From: Lentisphaerae bacterium WC36
GTDB lineage: Bacteria > Verrucomicrobiota > Lentisphaeria > Victivallales > SZUA-371
Direction: 5' to 3'
NCBI GenBank assembly: GCA_020683205.1
Contig: CP085689.1
Location: 1,364,001 to 1,428,000 of the forward strand
DNA: 64,000 nucleotides
Within the stretch, counting starts at the first letter, position 1. Each line of letters begins with the position of its first letter. The position numbers and the translations under genes are program-made. The notes beneath the pieces are model-generated. The model did no database searches. It was not told where the DNA came from and saw only the letters and a list, made by a program, of their open reading frames with translations. Below are positions 1-9,459 of the stretch, in pieces.

Positions 1-429
1 GGTAAGGCAGCTGAGCATTGGAAAGAATTTGTTAGGAATGACGTACTTAAACGTTATTATGAATACTACGAATCTCATGATGAAACTATTGAAGAACCAA
101 AAGCAGTTCTTTGGTCTGCTTTAAAGAGGTGTAAAAAACAAAAAGATATTCCATGTTCAATGTTTTTACTTTTGCCAAGTAAAAAAAGAAAATTTATAGA
201 ATTGCTGATAAAATACAGTCTTGAAACATCTTTTAACCATTATTATTTCATCGATAATATGACAATGATTGACGAGTCTGATCCTAAAAGTGAAAAGAAT
301 ATACAAATTTTCCGTAATGAATTAGAATGGCGTAAAATCAAGCCTCCAAAATATCTAGAGGTAAATGAGGATAAACTAAATTTTGAGAATGGAAAAAAAG
401 ATTCAGATAAAAATGAAGATTTTTTTTGA
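1..429 (+). CDS. C-terminal part of an unknown protein, cut by the window edge
   Basis: The reading frame is open from the first base through to a TGA at 427-429, so this is the 3' end of a gene that starts outside the window. An internal ATG at 160 is in the same frame but has no clear ribosome binding site. About 142 residues are visible. They are soluble, rich in Lys, Glu and Asp, and have no membrane segment or motif I recognise. The tail is very charged (KKDSDKNEDFF). It is convergent with the citrate-lyase-like operon, with only 10 bases between the stops and no obvious terminator hairpin. TGA is a rare stop in this window. No function is proposed. Confidence 0.7.
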   Translation, partial: GKAAEHWKEFVRNDVLKRYYEYYESHDETIEEPKAVLWSALKRCKKQKDIPCSMFLLLPSKKRKFIELLIKYSLETSFNHYYFIDNMTMIDESDPKSEKNIQIFRNELEWRKIKPPKYLEVNEDKLNFENGKKDSDKNEDFF

Positions 430-439
430 ATAATAATAT

Positions 440-2539
440 TTAATCCTCATTATCAAAAATAGTTAATTGTTTGATGTGTTGGGCATCTTCAACCATGTCC
501 AATGGTGTTCCATAGTCAAAATGGTCTAAGTATTCACCCGTGCCGCCTAATACACGTGCAAAAGCAAACATTAACAATGGAATATTATAAACGCGTTTTT
601 TGGTAATTTTCTTTTCGCATAAACGTTCCCAGAAAATACCTGCGCAGATTGCTGCCGCTACTCCATCAATATTGATAGCTAATTGATTTGGAGTGATGCG
701 TTCAAGGAATAAAAATTCGACCAATTGTTGATAAAAATTAATAAATCCATGATAAATATTATTATTAAATAAATAATCAAAAATTACCTGACAACGTGGG
801 TCAACATTGCGTGTTGCATCTTTAAATAAAGGGTGACCAATACCTGGAACTTTTTCATAAGAATCTAAATTATCTTCAGCATTAACTTTATATAATCCAA
901 ATTCACGAGCAGCTTTTTGTGCTAAATTTGAAATTATTTTACTGTTGTTGCTATCATAGACATCAATTTCATACGAGTCAAGTTCATGGAATTTGTCAAT
1001 CAAAAATTTAATTGCGCGATAACTGCTTGAGCTATAATCATTGCCCATACAGCTTAACGAACTAATCATTGCATTTAGAGGAGTCCCCCCTGCAGATGCC
1101 GTTAGTTTTGCCGCCTGTGCAGTTAAGCCATTAGCGCCATTAGTTAAAAGTCCAATCATGACACTTTCAAGTAATTTTACCTCAAAATCATATTTAGGAG
1201 TAAACCCAGTCCATGTCAAAAACATTGTGCTGATAAATGATCCATGTTGCATTTGATTACTAACTCGACGACCATAAATACGCAAGTTTTTGCCATCTAA
1301 GGCCGCTACGTGACTTGCATTTTTCATATTTCTACGCAACGCCATTTTGCCAAATTTATCTGCATTGACTTTGCGTAATTGTTTTGCATAAGGTTCTGGA
1401 GCATGACCCTCTGGTAACTGAATTTTTGGTGGAATTAATTTGCCTAGTTCTCCAAAATTCTTTAGCCATGGATTCAAACGTGGAGGTCGATATTCATTAA
1501 AGTCACGTTTTAAATTTTTTGAATCAAATATAAAGCGTGCTGCCATTGGTAAATCATGAAGGACTTCAATTCTAAATCCTCTAGTAACCTTAATATTGCG
1601 ATGATAACGACGCTTAAAAGGAGGAACATTAAAATAGTTATCAAAAATTTCAACTTTATCTGAAAAAGAGGTGCCAAAACCTTCTACAACTGCCCCAGCG
1701 TGCCCCAACTTAACATTCCCCATTTTTTGCGTAAATGATCCACCAATATAAACAATAATAGGTTTTGATGTTTTAATAGATTTTAAATAATTGACTGCAT
1801 CAAGCTCATATAACCCGCCTGGTTCAACATAGAGCATGATTAATTTTGTTTTGCGGTCGTTAAGCGCTAATTTTAAATAATCTTTAATTGAAGTTAGAAT
1901 TAATTTATCTTTACCTGTTGAAATTCCATAACGCACCCCAATACCAGCACCTTTTAAATAACTAGCAATCGTATTTACCATATTGCCACTATTTGAAATA
2001 ATCGTTGCACTTCCTGGTAAAATACTACTCCATGGAGAATCTCCACCAATAGCACCAATACGTACTTTATCGTGTGGAGAGATAATTCCTAATGTATTAC
2101 AACCAACTACATCTATATTGTTGTCTTGAGCCAAGTGGTAAATCTTAGCTGAAACTTCTACCGAAACATTCTCTGTAATAATATAAATAGTTTCGACTTT
2201 ATTTTGTAGGCCATTGTTGGTATTCGACTTAGTATGACGAATAATATTTTTTACTTCACCATAAACCGCATTTGGTGGCGAATAAATAACAATTTTATTA
2301 GGCTGAATTTCTTCTGGTAATTTATTTAATAAATCGCCATAGTCTGAAAAAACAGGTATGCTTTTTTTACCTGGAACTTTAATAAAATTGCCACCTTTGC
2401 CTAAAGCCCAACCACCAATGATATTTTGCCCGTAACGTTGAGAATTTATTGAGACCGAACATGCTTCACGCCCAGTAATATTTGATACTGCAACCCGATC
2501 ATTTTTTGTTAAAAAATCAGTTATTTTTTTTGCTCTCAT
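440..2539 (-). CDS. ATP-citrate lyase-like large subunit (succinyl-CoA ligase alpha plus citrate synthase-like domains)
   Basis: 699 residues matching the C-terminal half of eukaryotic ATP-citrate lyase and the bacterial AclA subunit. The N-terminal part is a CoA-binding / succinyl-CoA synthetase alpha-like region. It includes GSATIISNSGNMVNT (about 176-190) and the phospho-histidine motif GHAGA, with His about 280. Residues from about 430 form a citrate-synthase-like domain with GIGHP (His about 569) and NIDG (Asp about 625). By eye, the segment that in ATP-citrate lyase reads DHGPA reads NGANG here (467-471), so one expected catalytic His is missing. The gene lies 3 bp downstream of the small-subunit gene, so the two should form one complex. 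Family knowledge predicts ATP- and CoA-dependent cleavage of citrate to acetyl-CoA and oxaloacetate. The missing His leaves the substrate open. The protein is somewhat longer than Chlorobium-type AclA. Confidence 0.75.
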   Translation of the reverse strand: MRAKKITDFLTKNDRVAVSNITGREACSVSINSQRYGQNIIGGWALGKGGNFIKVPGKKSIPVFSDYGDLLNKLPEEIQPNKIVIYSPPNAVYGEVKNIIRHTKSNTNNGLQNKVETIYIITENVSVEVSAKIYHLAQDNNIDVVGCNTLGIISPHDKVRIGAIGGDSPWSSILPGSATIISNSGNMVNTIASYLKGAGIGVRYGISTGKDKLILTSIKDYLKLALNDRKTKLIMLYVEPGGLYELDAVNYLKSIKTSKPIIVYIGGSFTQKMGNVKLGHAGAVVEGFGTSFSDKVEIFDNYFNVPPFKRRYHRNIKVTRGFRIEVLHDLPMAARFIFDSKNLKRDFNEYRPPRLNPWLKNFGELGKLIPPKIQLPEGHAPEPYAKQLRKVNADKFGKMALRRNMKNASHVAALDGKNLRIYGRRVSNQMQHGSFISTMFLTWTGFTPKYDFEVKLLESVMIGLLTNGANGLTAQAAKLTASAGGTPLNAMISSLSCMGNDYSSSSYRAIKFLIDKFHELDSYEIDVYDSNNSKIISNLAQKAAREFGLYKVNAEDNLDSYEKVPGIGHPLFKDATRNVDPRCQVIFDYLFNNNIYHGFINFYQQLVEFLFLERITPNQLAINIDGVAAAICAGIFWERLCEKKITKKRVYNIPLLMFAFARVLGGTGEYLDHFDYGTPLDMVEDAQHIKQLTIFDNED

Positions 2540-2542
2540 ATA

Positions 2543-3865
2543 CTAAAATTCCCCCTTGAAATGCTTATTTAGCGAACGCAATGCTTTAGGGTTACGCTTA
2601 ATAAATTTATAAAGGCTTGCAGTATATTCTGCAACCATACTTATTGGTGTATCATGGCCAAAAATTGCATAAGGCCATTCTAATTCTTCAAGCGTTTCTT
2701 TAATAGTTAATATTCCATTAATTAGCTGGGGACCTCCGCGACCGATAATAACTGGAATAGTACGCCCTTTGCGCAAGTATGCGTACTCATGAATAGCATC
2801 AGAAATGGCCTTAAAAGTAACATCAATTCTAGTATTATTAGCTTTCCCTCCTAAAATTAACAAAACACCAGCATCTTTTAAATGGTGTCGCAAACAAATT
2901 TCCATGCTCTTTTTCATTCTTTCATATGGCGGGTTACCACCAAAGTCAGATAAAAATAATGGATCACCCCCACATTTAATTAGGGTATCAGTAACGATTA
3001 ACGATGCTCCTCCTCCAAATAAAATTGGTAGAACTCCATTGCAAATATTTTGTTCATCGAAGTTATCTTTTTTACGTTTTTTAGTTGCTTTTTGTGGTAT
3101 CTCACTAACGTGTGCTTGACCTTGATATGAAGAATTATTCCATGCATTCATCTCTTCTTCAAAATCTGAAACATCTTCAGGATATTCTGGTAAATCAAAA
3201 CCTAAATTATTTTGCCTGAAGTTATTTGAGTCTAGTGTAGCTTTAAAGTCACAAGCAATAACTTTATTTTCTTTGGTAATTCGCCATGGATTTACTTCGC
3301 ATGACATAAAACCACAACTAATAAACATATCCCACAAAGAGACGATTGCTACCGCTAATTTGCTAATCATTTCCTTAGGACATTTTAATGATCCTAACCA
3401 TCCACCTACCTGGTAGGCGTCAATGCCATTGTAAATGTTTTCTACGACAAAAGATCTTTTTTTAGAACTATCAAGAGATTCGATGTCGACTCCACCGTGC
3501 AAAGAAATTGTAATAACAGGCGAACAACTTAATGAATCATAGGTAATTGCTGTAAAAACTTCACATTTTTGGGGAATATATTCAACTAAATAAGCAGTGC
3601 GTGCTTGTTTTTCTTTAAGATAAGCAGTACTTAATTTGGTTAGTTCTTTAGTAGCTTCAGTTGTTGAATTAATATTAACGACCGCTCCACCTTTGCCCCG
3701 GGAGCCAGTTAAAATATCAGCTTTAGCCAAAGCTTTGTTGTTTGCACGATCCATAAAATCTTTTAAATCATAACGTGCCGCTGGCCATTCTAAATATTGT
3801 GGCGTATTAATATTGAAACGCCTTGCCAAATGTTTTAAAAAAGTTAGCTCTGTTAAAAAAAGCAT
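2543..3865 (-). CDS. ATP-citrate lyase-like small subunit (ATP-grasp plus citrate-binding domain)
   Basis: 440 residues resembling the N-terminal half of ATP-citrate lyase and AclB. An ATP-grasp-like domain comes first: GSRGKGGAV near residue 54, HGGVDIESLD near 125, and EVNPW followed by CDFKATLDS near 195-220, where the family has EINP and the metal ligand. An insert rich in Lys and Glu, of low complexity (about 240-275), separates it from the citrate-binding fold. That fold has GGGAS, GGKANN and IGRGGPQ, matching the family motifs GGGAS, GGSIAN and RRGGPN. The stop is TAG, 3 bp before the large-subunit start, which indicates translational coupling. No signal peptide, so cytoplasmic. The length suits a divergent family member. 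The partner lacks one catalytic His, so the reaction of the pair is not certain. Confidence 0.75.
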   Translation of the reverse strand: MLFLTELTFLKHLARRFNINTPQYLEWPAARYDLKDFMDRANNKALAKADILTGSRGKGGAVVNINSTTEATKELTKLSTAYLKEKQARTAYLVEYIPQKCEVFTAITYDSLSCSPVITISLHGGVDIESLDSSKKRSFVVENIYNGIDAYQVGGWLGSLKCPKEMISKLAVAIVSLWDMFISCGFMSCEVNPWRITKENKVIACDFKATLDSNNFRQNNLGFDLPEYPEDVSDFEEEMNAWNNSSYQGQAHVSEIPQKATKKRKKDNFDEQNICNGVLPILFGGGASLIVTDTLIKCGGDPLFLSDFGGNPPYERMKKSMEICLRHHLKDAGVLLILGGKANNTRIDVTFKAISDAIHEYAYLRKGRTIPVIIGRGGPQLINGILTIKETLEELEWPYAIFGHDTPISMVAEYTASLYKFIKRNPKALRSLNKHFKGEF

Positions 3866-3988
3866 AAAAAATTATAGCTCCAAATGAGTTTAATTTTGAA
3901 AAATTATTAAAATATCTTCTATAAGGAGACAATAGACGCTATTAAATTTAAAATCCAGTAAAAAATGATAAAATGTTAAAAAAATATT

Positions 3989-4019
3989 AAAAAAGTGATT
4001 TGAGAATTACTCACTTTTT
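3989..4019 (-). terminator. Rho-independent terminator of murA
   Basis: On the minus strand, AAAAAGTGA (from 4019) pairs with TCACTTTTTT (ending 3989) around a 12-base loop, and a T-rich run follows. The upstream arm overlaps the last codons and stop of murA, an economical arrangement. Confidence 0.7.
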
Positions 4020-5314
4020 AATTCAATTGCTGCGCCAATTTTTTGTAGTTTCTCAATTAGATTTTCATAACCACGTTGAATCATCGAAACTTGGCGAATT
4101 GTGCTTTCCCCATACGCTGTCATTGCCGCAATTAATAATGCCATACCTGCGCGAATGTCAGGACTTGACATTTCAACGCCACGTAGCTGTGATACTCCAC
4201 TGATAACAACTCGGTGTGGGTCACAAGAAATTGCATTTGCACCCATACTAATTAAACGGTCAACAAAGTATAAACGGCTTTCGAACATTTTCTCGAAAAA
4301 TAGCACCGTGCCTTCGGCTTGAGTTGCAGTAACAATGGTACAGCTCATCATATCAGATGGAAATTGTGGCCACGGACCATCAGCAATAGTTGGAATTGCA
4401 TTTCCAAAATCTTTTTGGACTTTTAATTCTTGATTACTTGGTAAAAATATTTTATTTTTATCAATTGAAAAATGCACGCCAAGGCGTTCAAAAACACGGT
4501 GCATCATCCAGTAATGACCAGGTGTAATGTTTTCAATTGTTAATTCGCTATTCAAAGCACTTCCAAGAGCAATGAAACTACCAGTTTCAATATGATCACT
4601 GACGATTTCGTGTGATGTTCCATGTAGCTTTTTTACGCCTTCAATCGTCAATGTGTTAGTTCCCAATCCATTAATTCTTGCCCCCATTTTATTAAGTAAA
4701 ACTCCTAAATCAATGACATGTGGCTCAGAAGCTGCATTGCGTAAAATTGTAACACCATCTGCTAAAACTGCCGCTAGCATAATTTGTTCAGTTGCAGTAA
4801 CACTTGCTTCATCTAAAAATAATTCCTTACCGTGTAGGCGTTTTGGGGCTTTAAATTGGTATGGTAATGTTTCACATAAAACCTCGACTCCAAGACCTTG
4901 AAGTCCGTAAAAATGTCCATCAAGACGACGACGACCGATAATATCGCCACCTGGAGGCCATAAAGTAACTTTCTGGCAACGAACTACTAATGGAGCTGTA
5001 AACAAAACAGATGTACGAATTTTTGCACATAAATGACGGCTAATATCGGAAGTTTTAATATTTTTAGCTGTTAATTCTGCACAATTTCTTTTTTTATCAT
5101 AATTAACATCAACTCCAAGTGCTTCTGCGATTTCAAGCATCACTTGTACATCAATAATATTTGGTAAATTTTCTAAAATAACGGTTTCATCGGTTAATAA
5201 TGTTGCAGCAATTGCAGGTAAAGCAGCATTTTTATTACCGCTAATTTTTACCGTTCCTTTCAATTCACGACGACCAACTACTCTAAGAAAATTATTATTA
5301 ATACTTTGCCCCAT
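4007..5314 (-). CDS. murA: UDP-N-acetylglucosamine 1-carboxyvinyltransferase with Asp at the catalytic Cys position
   Basis: 435 residues, normal for MurA. It transfers enolpyruvate from PEP to UDP-GlcNAc, the first committed step of peptidoglycan synthesis, in the cytoplasm. Recognisable blocks are VKISGNKNAALPA at the start (Lys28 and Asn29 correspond to Lys22 and Asn23 of E. coli) and ADGPWPQFPSDMMS near residue 315, which holds the conserved Asp. The C-terminal block is QRGYENLIEKL. The loop that in E. coli reads GGC(115) reads PPGGDIIGRRR here, with Asp124 in place of Cys. That replacement is known from Mycobacterium tuberculosis and Chlamydia, where it makes MurA insensitive to fosfomycin. 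The gene is transcribed divergently from ppiB across a 182-bp gap and ends in its own terminator. Confidence 0.95.
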   Translation of the reverse strand: MGQSINNNFLRVVGRRELKGTVKISGNKNAALPAIAATLLTDETVILENLPNIIDVQVMLEIAEALGVDVNYDKKRNCAELTAKNIKTSDISRHLCAKIRTSVLFTAPLVVRCQKVTLWPPGGDIIGRRRLDGHFYGLQGLGVEVLCETLPYQFKAPKRLHGKELFLDEASVTATEQIMLAAVLADGVTILRNAASEPHVIDLGVLLNKMGARINGLGTNTLTIEGVKKLHGTSHEIVSDHIETGSFIALGSALNSELTIENITPGHYWMMHRVFERLGVHFSIDKNKIFLPSNQELKVQKDFGNAIPTIADGPWPQFPSDMMSCTIVTATQAEGTVLFFEKMFESRLYFVDRLISMGANAISCDPHRVVISGVSQLRGVEMSSPDIRAGMALLIAAMTAYGESTIRQVSMIQRGYENLIEKLQKIGAAIELKSE

Positions 5315-5496
5315 AATTTTACCTTTTTATATTTATAATTTAATCTTTTTCCTCTATTCTATGATACAAGCATTAGGCTATAAATCAATGGTTAAAACTT
5401 GTTTTTTTACTGAAATGTTGTAATTTTGTTACATAATGAAATTTTTATTTAAAAAACATTTTGGAAACAATAATCATAAAAATGGAGATATATTAG

Positions 5497-5988
5497 ATGG
5501 TTACAATTAAAACTAATTTTGGCGATATTAAAGTAAAATTATTCACTAACGAAGCACCCATTACTGTAGAAAACTTTCTTAGCTATGTTGATGATGGCTT
5601 TTATAACGGAACAATTTTTCATCGTGTTATTGATAACTTTATGATTCAAGGTGGTGGTTTTAATACCGATTTTGAACAAAAAGAAGCCAAAGCACCAATC
5701 AAAAACGAAGCAGCAAATAAAGTTAGCAATAAACGTGGTACATTAGCAATGGCTCGTACAATGCAAGTTGATAGCGCAACAAGTCAGTTTTTTATTAATG
5801 TTGTTGATAATGACTTTTTAAACTTTACTGCGCCAATGCCTCAAACTTTTGGTTATTGTGTTTTTGGTGAAGTTGTTGAAGGAATGGATGTTGTTGATAA
5901 AATTAAAACAGTTGCTACTACGACTAAAGGAATGCATCAAGATGTTCCAGTAGAAAATGTAGAAATTATTGAAATTGTTAGAGATTAA
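5497..5988 (+). CDS. ppiB: Cyclophilin-type peptidyl-prolyl cis-trans isomerase, cytoplasmic
   Basis: 163 residues, the size of PpiB, with no signal peptide, so it should act in the cytoplasm on prolyl bonds during folding. Cyclophilin blocks are clear: [15 protein letters not shown] (catalytic Arg and the FMIQGG strand), [13 protein letters not shown], and [18 protein letters not shown] near the end. The first residues are typical of the short bacterial type. An AATGGAGAT ribosome binding site precedes ATG 5497. The YgjP-like gene starts 23 bp after the stop, so the two may be cotranscribed. Confidence 0.95.
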   Translation: MVTIKTNFGDIKVKLFTNEAPITVENFLSYVDDGFYNGTIFHRVIDNFMIQGGGFNTDFEQKEAKAPIKNEAANKVSNKRGTLAMARTMQVDSATSQFFINVVDNDFLNFTAPMPQTFGYCVFGEVVEGMDVVDKIKTVATTTKGMHQDVPVENVEIIEIVRD

Positions 5989-6011
5989 AAAAATAAAGGT
6001 TTAGAGAAGTT

Positions 6012-6725
6012 GTGGCTAATAATGAAGTGAAGCTTTACGATAAATTGGAGCGTTCCGCCCGTAGAAAGCGAATGGCTATTACTGTTAATGATCAGTTTGA
6101 AGTTATTGTCAAAGCTTCTCTAAATGAAAAACTAGCAGTTATTGAACAATTTGTGAAAGATAATCATAGCTGGATAACTGCCAAGAAAAAACAATTAAAA
6201 AATGTTTGCGGATCTAAAAAGAAGTTTGTTAATGGAGAAAAATTTTATATTCAAGGAGAGCCTTTTTCTCTAATGTTTGATGATAAGCAGTTAGCAAGTA
6301 TTAAAATTTGTTCAGAAAAAAATATTATTTCAATTGCCGCAAGGTATAGAAAAAACAGTGCTGAAATTATTAATAAATGGTATTTGCGTAATGCTTCAAA
6401 TTATTTGATTAATCGCGCTGAAGAACTTCTCATTTTACATAAATTAAGATATCAGTCGATAAGAATTAAAGAAACTAAAAGTCAGTGGGGATCATGCTCC
6501 GCAGACGGAAAGTTGTCATTTAATTGGCAACTATTCCTATTGCCAAAAGAGGTTATTGATTATGTGATTATTCACGAATTAGCCCACTTAAATGAACTTA
6601 ATCACTCAGCATTATTTTGGTTAGAAGTTGAAAAAATGTTGCCTGATTATCAGTCTCACCGTAACTTTCTACGTAAAAATGGCAACCTATATATTAAAAG
6701 TTTGCTATATAATTTTAATATTTAA
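6012..6725 (+). CDS. YgjP/SprT-like (DUF45) zinc metallopeptidase
   Basis: 237 residues starting at GTG 6012. The C-terminal part has the zinc-binding motif HELAH followed by a third His (HELAHLNELNHSALFW, near residue 188) and a preceding KETKSQWGSCS block. Both are signatures of the YgjP / DUF45 metallopeptidase family, of which the E. coli member is YgjP. There is no signal peptide or membrane helix, so it is probably cytoplasmic. The biological substrate of this family is poorly known. Length is typical. It lies 23 bp downstream of ppiB on the same strand, which suggests cotranscription but no functional link. Confidence 0.85.
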   Translation: MANNEVKLYDKLERSARRKRMAITVNDQFEVIVKASLNEKLAVIEQFVKDNHSWITAKKKQLKNVCGSKKKFVNGEKFYIQGEPFSLMFDDKQLASIKICSEKNIISIAARYRKNSAEIINKWYLRNASNYLINRAEELLILHKLRYQSIRIKETKSQWGSCSADGKLSFNWQLFLLPKEVIDYVIIHELAHLNELNHSALFWLEVEKMLPDYQSHRNFLRKNGNLYIKSLLYNFNI

Positions 6726-6870
6726 AAGGTTTATATTAAATAATTATTTGTAATAACGCTTATTGACTGTTAGATTAAAAATTAGATGCTTAAAAATATT
6801 TGCATAGCTATAAATAAATTTGGTTGTTAAAAAATAATAATTAAATGAATTATTTTCGGGGAATTATATA

Positions 6871-8292
6871 ATGATCAGTGAAAGTTTAAAAAAAGTTGTT
6901 GATATTGAAATTAATAGTTTAAAATTAAAAATTTTAGGTTTGAATTTTTTGCGATGGTTCTTTGGTATAGGGGGAGTCGTTTTTTTTGCAACTGGTTTTG
7001 GAATTGCTGTATACAAAATATTTTATTTTGAGAATTATATTGTTCGTTTTATATTGCCAGTGATAATTTTTTTGTTTTTGATAATAATCTCACTTTTTAT
7101 TTCCTACAAGTCTTTGCCTGAAAAATCACAATTGCTAAGTTTATTAGATAAACATAATCAATGCGGTGGGTTATTAATAGCTGCTCATGAAACTAACATT
7201 GGTAGCTGGATTGAAAAAATTAGACTTCAAAAAAACAATATCAAATTTAACATTGACCTGAAAAATAAAATTGCAATTTTTGTACTTGCTATAGCATTTT
7301 GCTTCTGTAGTAACTTTGTTCCTAAATTAAACTATCAAAAATCATCTTTCAATAAATTTGAAATTAGTGACAATGCTGATGACCTTAAAAATCAACTTGA
7401 TATTCTTAAGGATGAAGATATCATTGAAGAGGAGGAAGCTGAAGAATTAGAGCAGAGTATCAATGAGATAGAAAAAAATGCCGTTGGGGAAAATCCAGAA
7501 AAAACTCTTGAAGCCCTTGAGCATATGGAAGAAAATCTTAGTAATAAAGCACAGTTGGCAGAAGAAAAAGCTTTGGCACAAATGGCTAATTTGGAAGCGA
7601 CTGAACAAGTTGCTCAGAAAATGGAAGAAGCATTAAAAAATATGTCAGAGAAGGAGCGAAAAGAATCTCTTTCTGCGATGAATGATATGTTAAATAAACT
7701 TGCGAAAGAAGATAAAAATTTTCAGAAAATGCTAAAGAATCAACAATTAGCTATGAAGCAAAGTTTAGGATCTAAAGATTTAATGGCTCTAAAAAATGGT
7801 TGTAATATGTCTAAAGAGCAATTACAAAAAATGTTGAATAATTTAAAGAATAATAATTTATTGAACAAGTTTTCAAATAAATTGAGCAATATGAAAAAAA
7901 ATAACGGTAAAGGTCGACTTGATAATCAACAGTTATTGCAATTTTTGAAAAAAAATTGTTCTGGATCAAGGTCATGTAATAAACTTTCATCTATTTGTGG
8001 CGGCGGAAATGGAGGAACTAATCGAGGACCTGGCTCAGTTCCTTTAATGTGGAAACGTAGATACAATACATACAAAGGCAATTATAAAGATGAAGGTGTT
8101 ACGGGAGATATCACATCCCTTGATGATAGTGTTTTATTGCAGGAAATATATACTGAATCCCAAGCAGGAGATTATGAAAAAAGTAAAGTAGGCTCTTTGA
8201 ATAATACAAAAGCAAAAAAAGTTGATAATAAAAGCTATAGTTTACAACCAAAGCACCGTAAAGCTGTTGGAAAATTTTTCGAAAGAAAATAA
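6871..8292 (+). CDS. Membrane protein with long acidic coiled coil, first gene of the MoxR-VWA cluster
   Basis: 473 residues, family not recognised. Hydrophobic segments lie at about 24-47, 55-80 and 138-155, followed by a long Glu/Lys-rich helical region (about 165-340) that should form a coiled coil. The segment after it (about 340-390) is rich in Asn, Gly, Ser and Cys, with four Cys in about 20 residues. The C-terminal tail is basic. In overall form (membrane helices, then a Gln/Met/Glu-rich helical region) it resembles the DUF4175-type proteins found next to MoxR and VWA genes in other bacteria, but I cannot show homology. It sits 114 bp upstream of moxR and probably shares its transcript. 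A role in the membrane assembly of this cluster is an inference from position only. Confidence 0.7.
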   Translation: MISESLKKVVDIEINSLKLKILGLNFLRWFFGIGGVVFFATGFGIAVYKIFYFENYIVRFILPVIIFLFLIIISLFISYKSLPEKSQLLSLLDKHNQCGGLLIAAHETNIGSWIEKIRLQKNNIKFNIDLKNKIAIFVLAIAFCFCSNFVPKLNYQKSSFNKFEISDNADDLKNQLDILKDEDIIEEEEAEELEQSINEIEKNAVGENPEKTLEALEHMEENLSNKAQLAEEKALAQMANLEATEQVAQKMEEALKNMSEKERKESLSAMNDMLNKLAKEDKNFQKMLKNQQLAMKQSLGSKDLMALKNGCNMSKEQLQKMLNNLKNNNLLNKFSNKLSNMKKNNGKGRLDNQQLLQFLKKNCSGSRSCNKLSSICGGGNGGTNRGPGSVPLMWKRRYNTYKGNYKDEGVTGDITSLDDSVLLQEIYTESQAGDYEKSKVGSLNNTKAKKVDNKSYSLQPKHRKAVGKFFERK

Positions 8293-8406
8293 TTAATATT
8301 AATATATGGAAATAAAAATTTATTGAGTAATAATAATGGGGTGCTGAGTCGCAGTTGAAGTTTATTAACGTGAATTTGCCCAATTAAACAGAGGAATTTA
8401 AAAACT

Positions 8407-9438
8407 ATGAATGAATCGGTAGTATCTCAGGAGCAATTGACTAAAGTTTCAGCAATTATTGAAAAAACTTTAGCTGAACTTAATGATATTATTTTAGGTA
8501 AAGAAGAATTGCATAAAATGATGATGGTGGCAATTTTAAGTAAAGGTCATGTTCTTTTAGAAGGCTTGCCAGGTGTAGGTAAAACTGCATTAGTAAAAGC
8601 GTTAGGAGATTTGCTGAAACTGCAGTTTAATAGAGTACAATTTACTCCAGATTTAATGCCTAGTGATATTTTAGGAACTAATATTCTTCAAGAAAAAAAT
8701 GATGGCTCACGAATTATGGAGTTTCGACAAGGTCCTGTGTTTACTAATATTTTACTCGCGGATGAAATTAATCGTGCTTCGCCTAAAACTCAATCTGCTA
8801 TGTTAGAAGCAATGCAAGAATCAGCAGTCACTTTATTAGGAGAAACAAGAAATTTGCCACATCCATTCTTTGTTTTAGCATCACAAAATCCAATCGAAAT
8901 GGAGGGAACGTATCCAATTCCTGAGGCTCAATTGGACCGTTTTATGTTTAAATTATATGTTGATAGTGTAGATAGCAATGTTTTAAATCAAATTATTACA
9001 AGTCGTCGTCGTGGAGAACCTCCTCAAGCAAAATCTCATTTAACAAGTGATGAATTGTTAGAGGTTTATTCAGTTATGGGAAATATTTATTTGCCTAACG
9101 CTGTAGCTAACTATATTGCTCGATTAGTTGAAGCTAGCCACGTTGGTAGCTGCTCGGCAATTAGCGAAGTGAATGAATATGTTGCTTATGGAGCATCTCC
9201 TCGTGCTGCTATCGCAATTGCTGAATCTGCACGAGCTGTTGCATTATTAGATGGTAGGCCAACCGTTGGCTTTGATGATGTTAAATTTGTTACAAAAGGA
9301 GCTTTGAATCATCGCTTAATTTTAAATTATAAAGCAAAAATGGATAATATTTCTGTTTTTGATATTATCGATATTTTATTAAATAAAATAAGTGAAACGA
9401 ATGTTGATTTACCAAAAAATGTAACTATTGAAGCATAA
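8407..9438 (+). CDS. MoxR-family AAA+ ATPase
   Basis: 343 residues, standard length for MoxR. Walker A is GLPGVGKTAL (about 54-63), Walker B is LLADEINRASPK with the MoxR-typical Asn-Arg, and sensor/arginine-finger regions follow (ASQNPIEMEGTYPIPEAQLDRF, split here as ASQNPIEMEG and TYPIPEAQLDRF). MoxR proteins are cytoplasmic chaperone-like ATPases that act with VWA-domain partners, often to insert metal or to mature complexes. Three partners with MIDAS-type motifs are encoded just downstream (DUF58 protein and two membrane VWA proteins), which strongly supports a joint function. The target of the complex cannot be read from the sequence. Confidence 0.93.
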   Translation: MNESVVSQEQLTKVSAIIEKTLAELNDIILGKEELHKMMMVAILSKGHVLLEGLPGVGKTALVKALGDLLKLQFNRVQFTPDLMPSDILGTNILQEKNDGSRIMEFRQGPVFTNILLADEINRASPKTQSAMLEAMQESAVTLLGETRNLPHPFFVLASQNPIEMEGTYPIPEAQLDRFMFKLYVDSVDSNVLNQIITSRRRGEPPQAKSHLTSDELLEVYSVMGNIYLPNAVANYIARLVEASHVGSCSAISEVNEYVAYGASPRAAIAIAESARAVALLDGRPTVGFDDVKFVTKGALNHRLILNYKAKMDNISVFDIIDILLNKISETNVDLPKNVTIEA

Positions 9439-9459
9439 ATTAGTGGGGGAGAAAATTAA

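Noticed and set aside
440-3865. Reductive TCA cycle carbon fixation, as implied by ATP-citrate lyase
   Set aside because: No other reductive TCA enzyme is in this window, and one catalytic His appears absent, so autotrophy is not supported.
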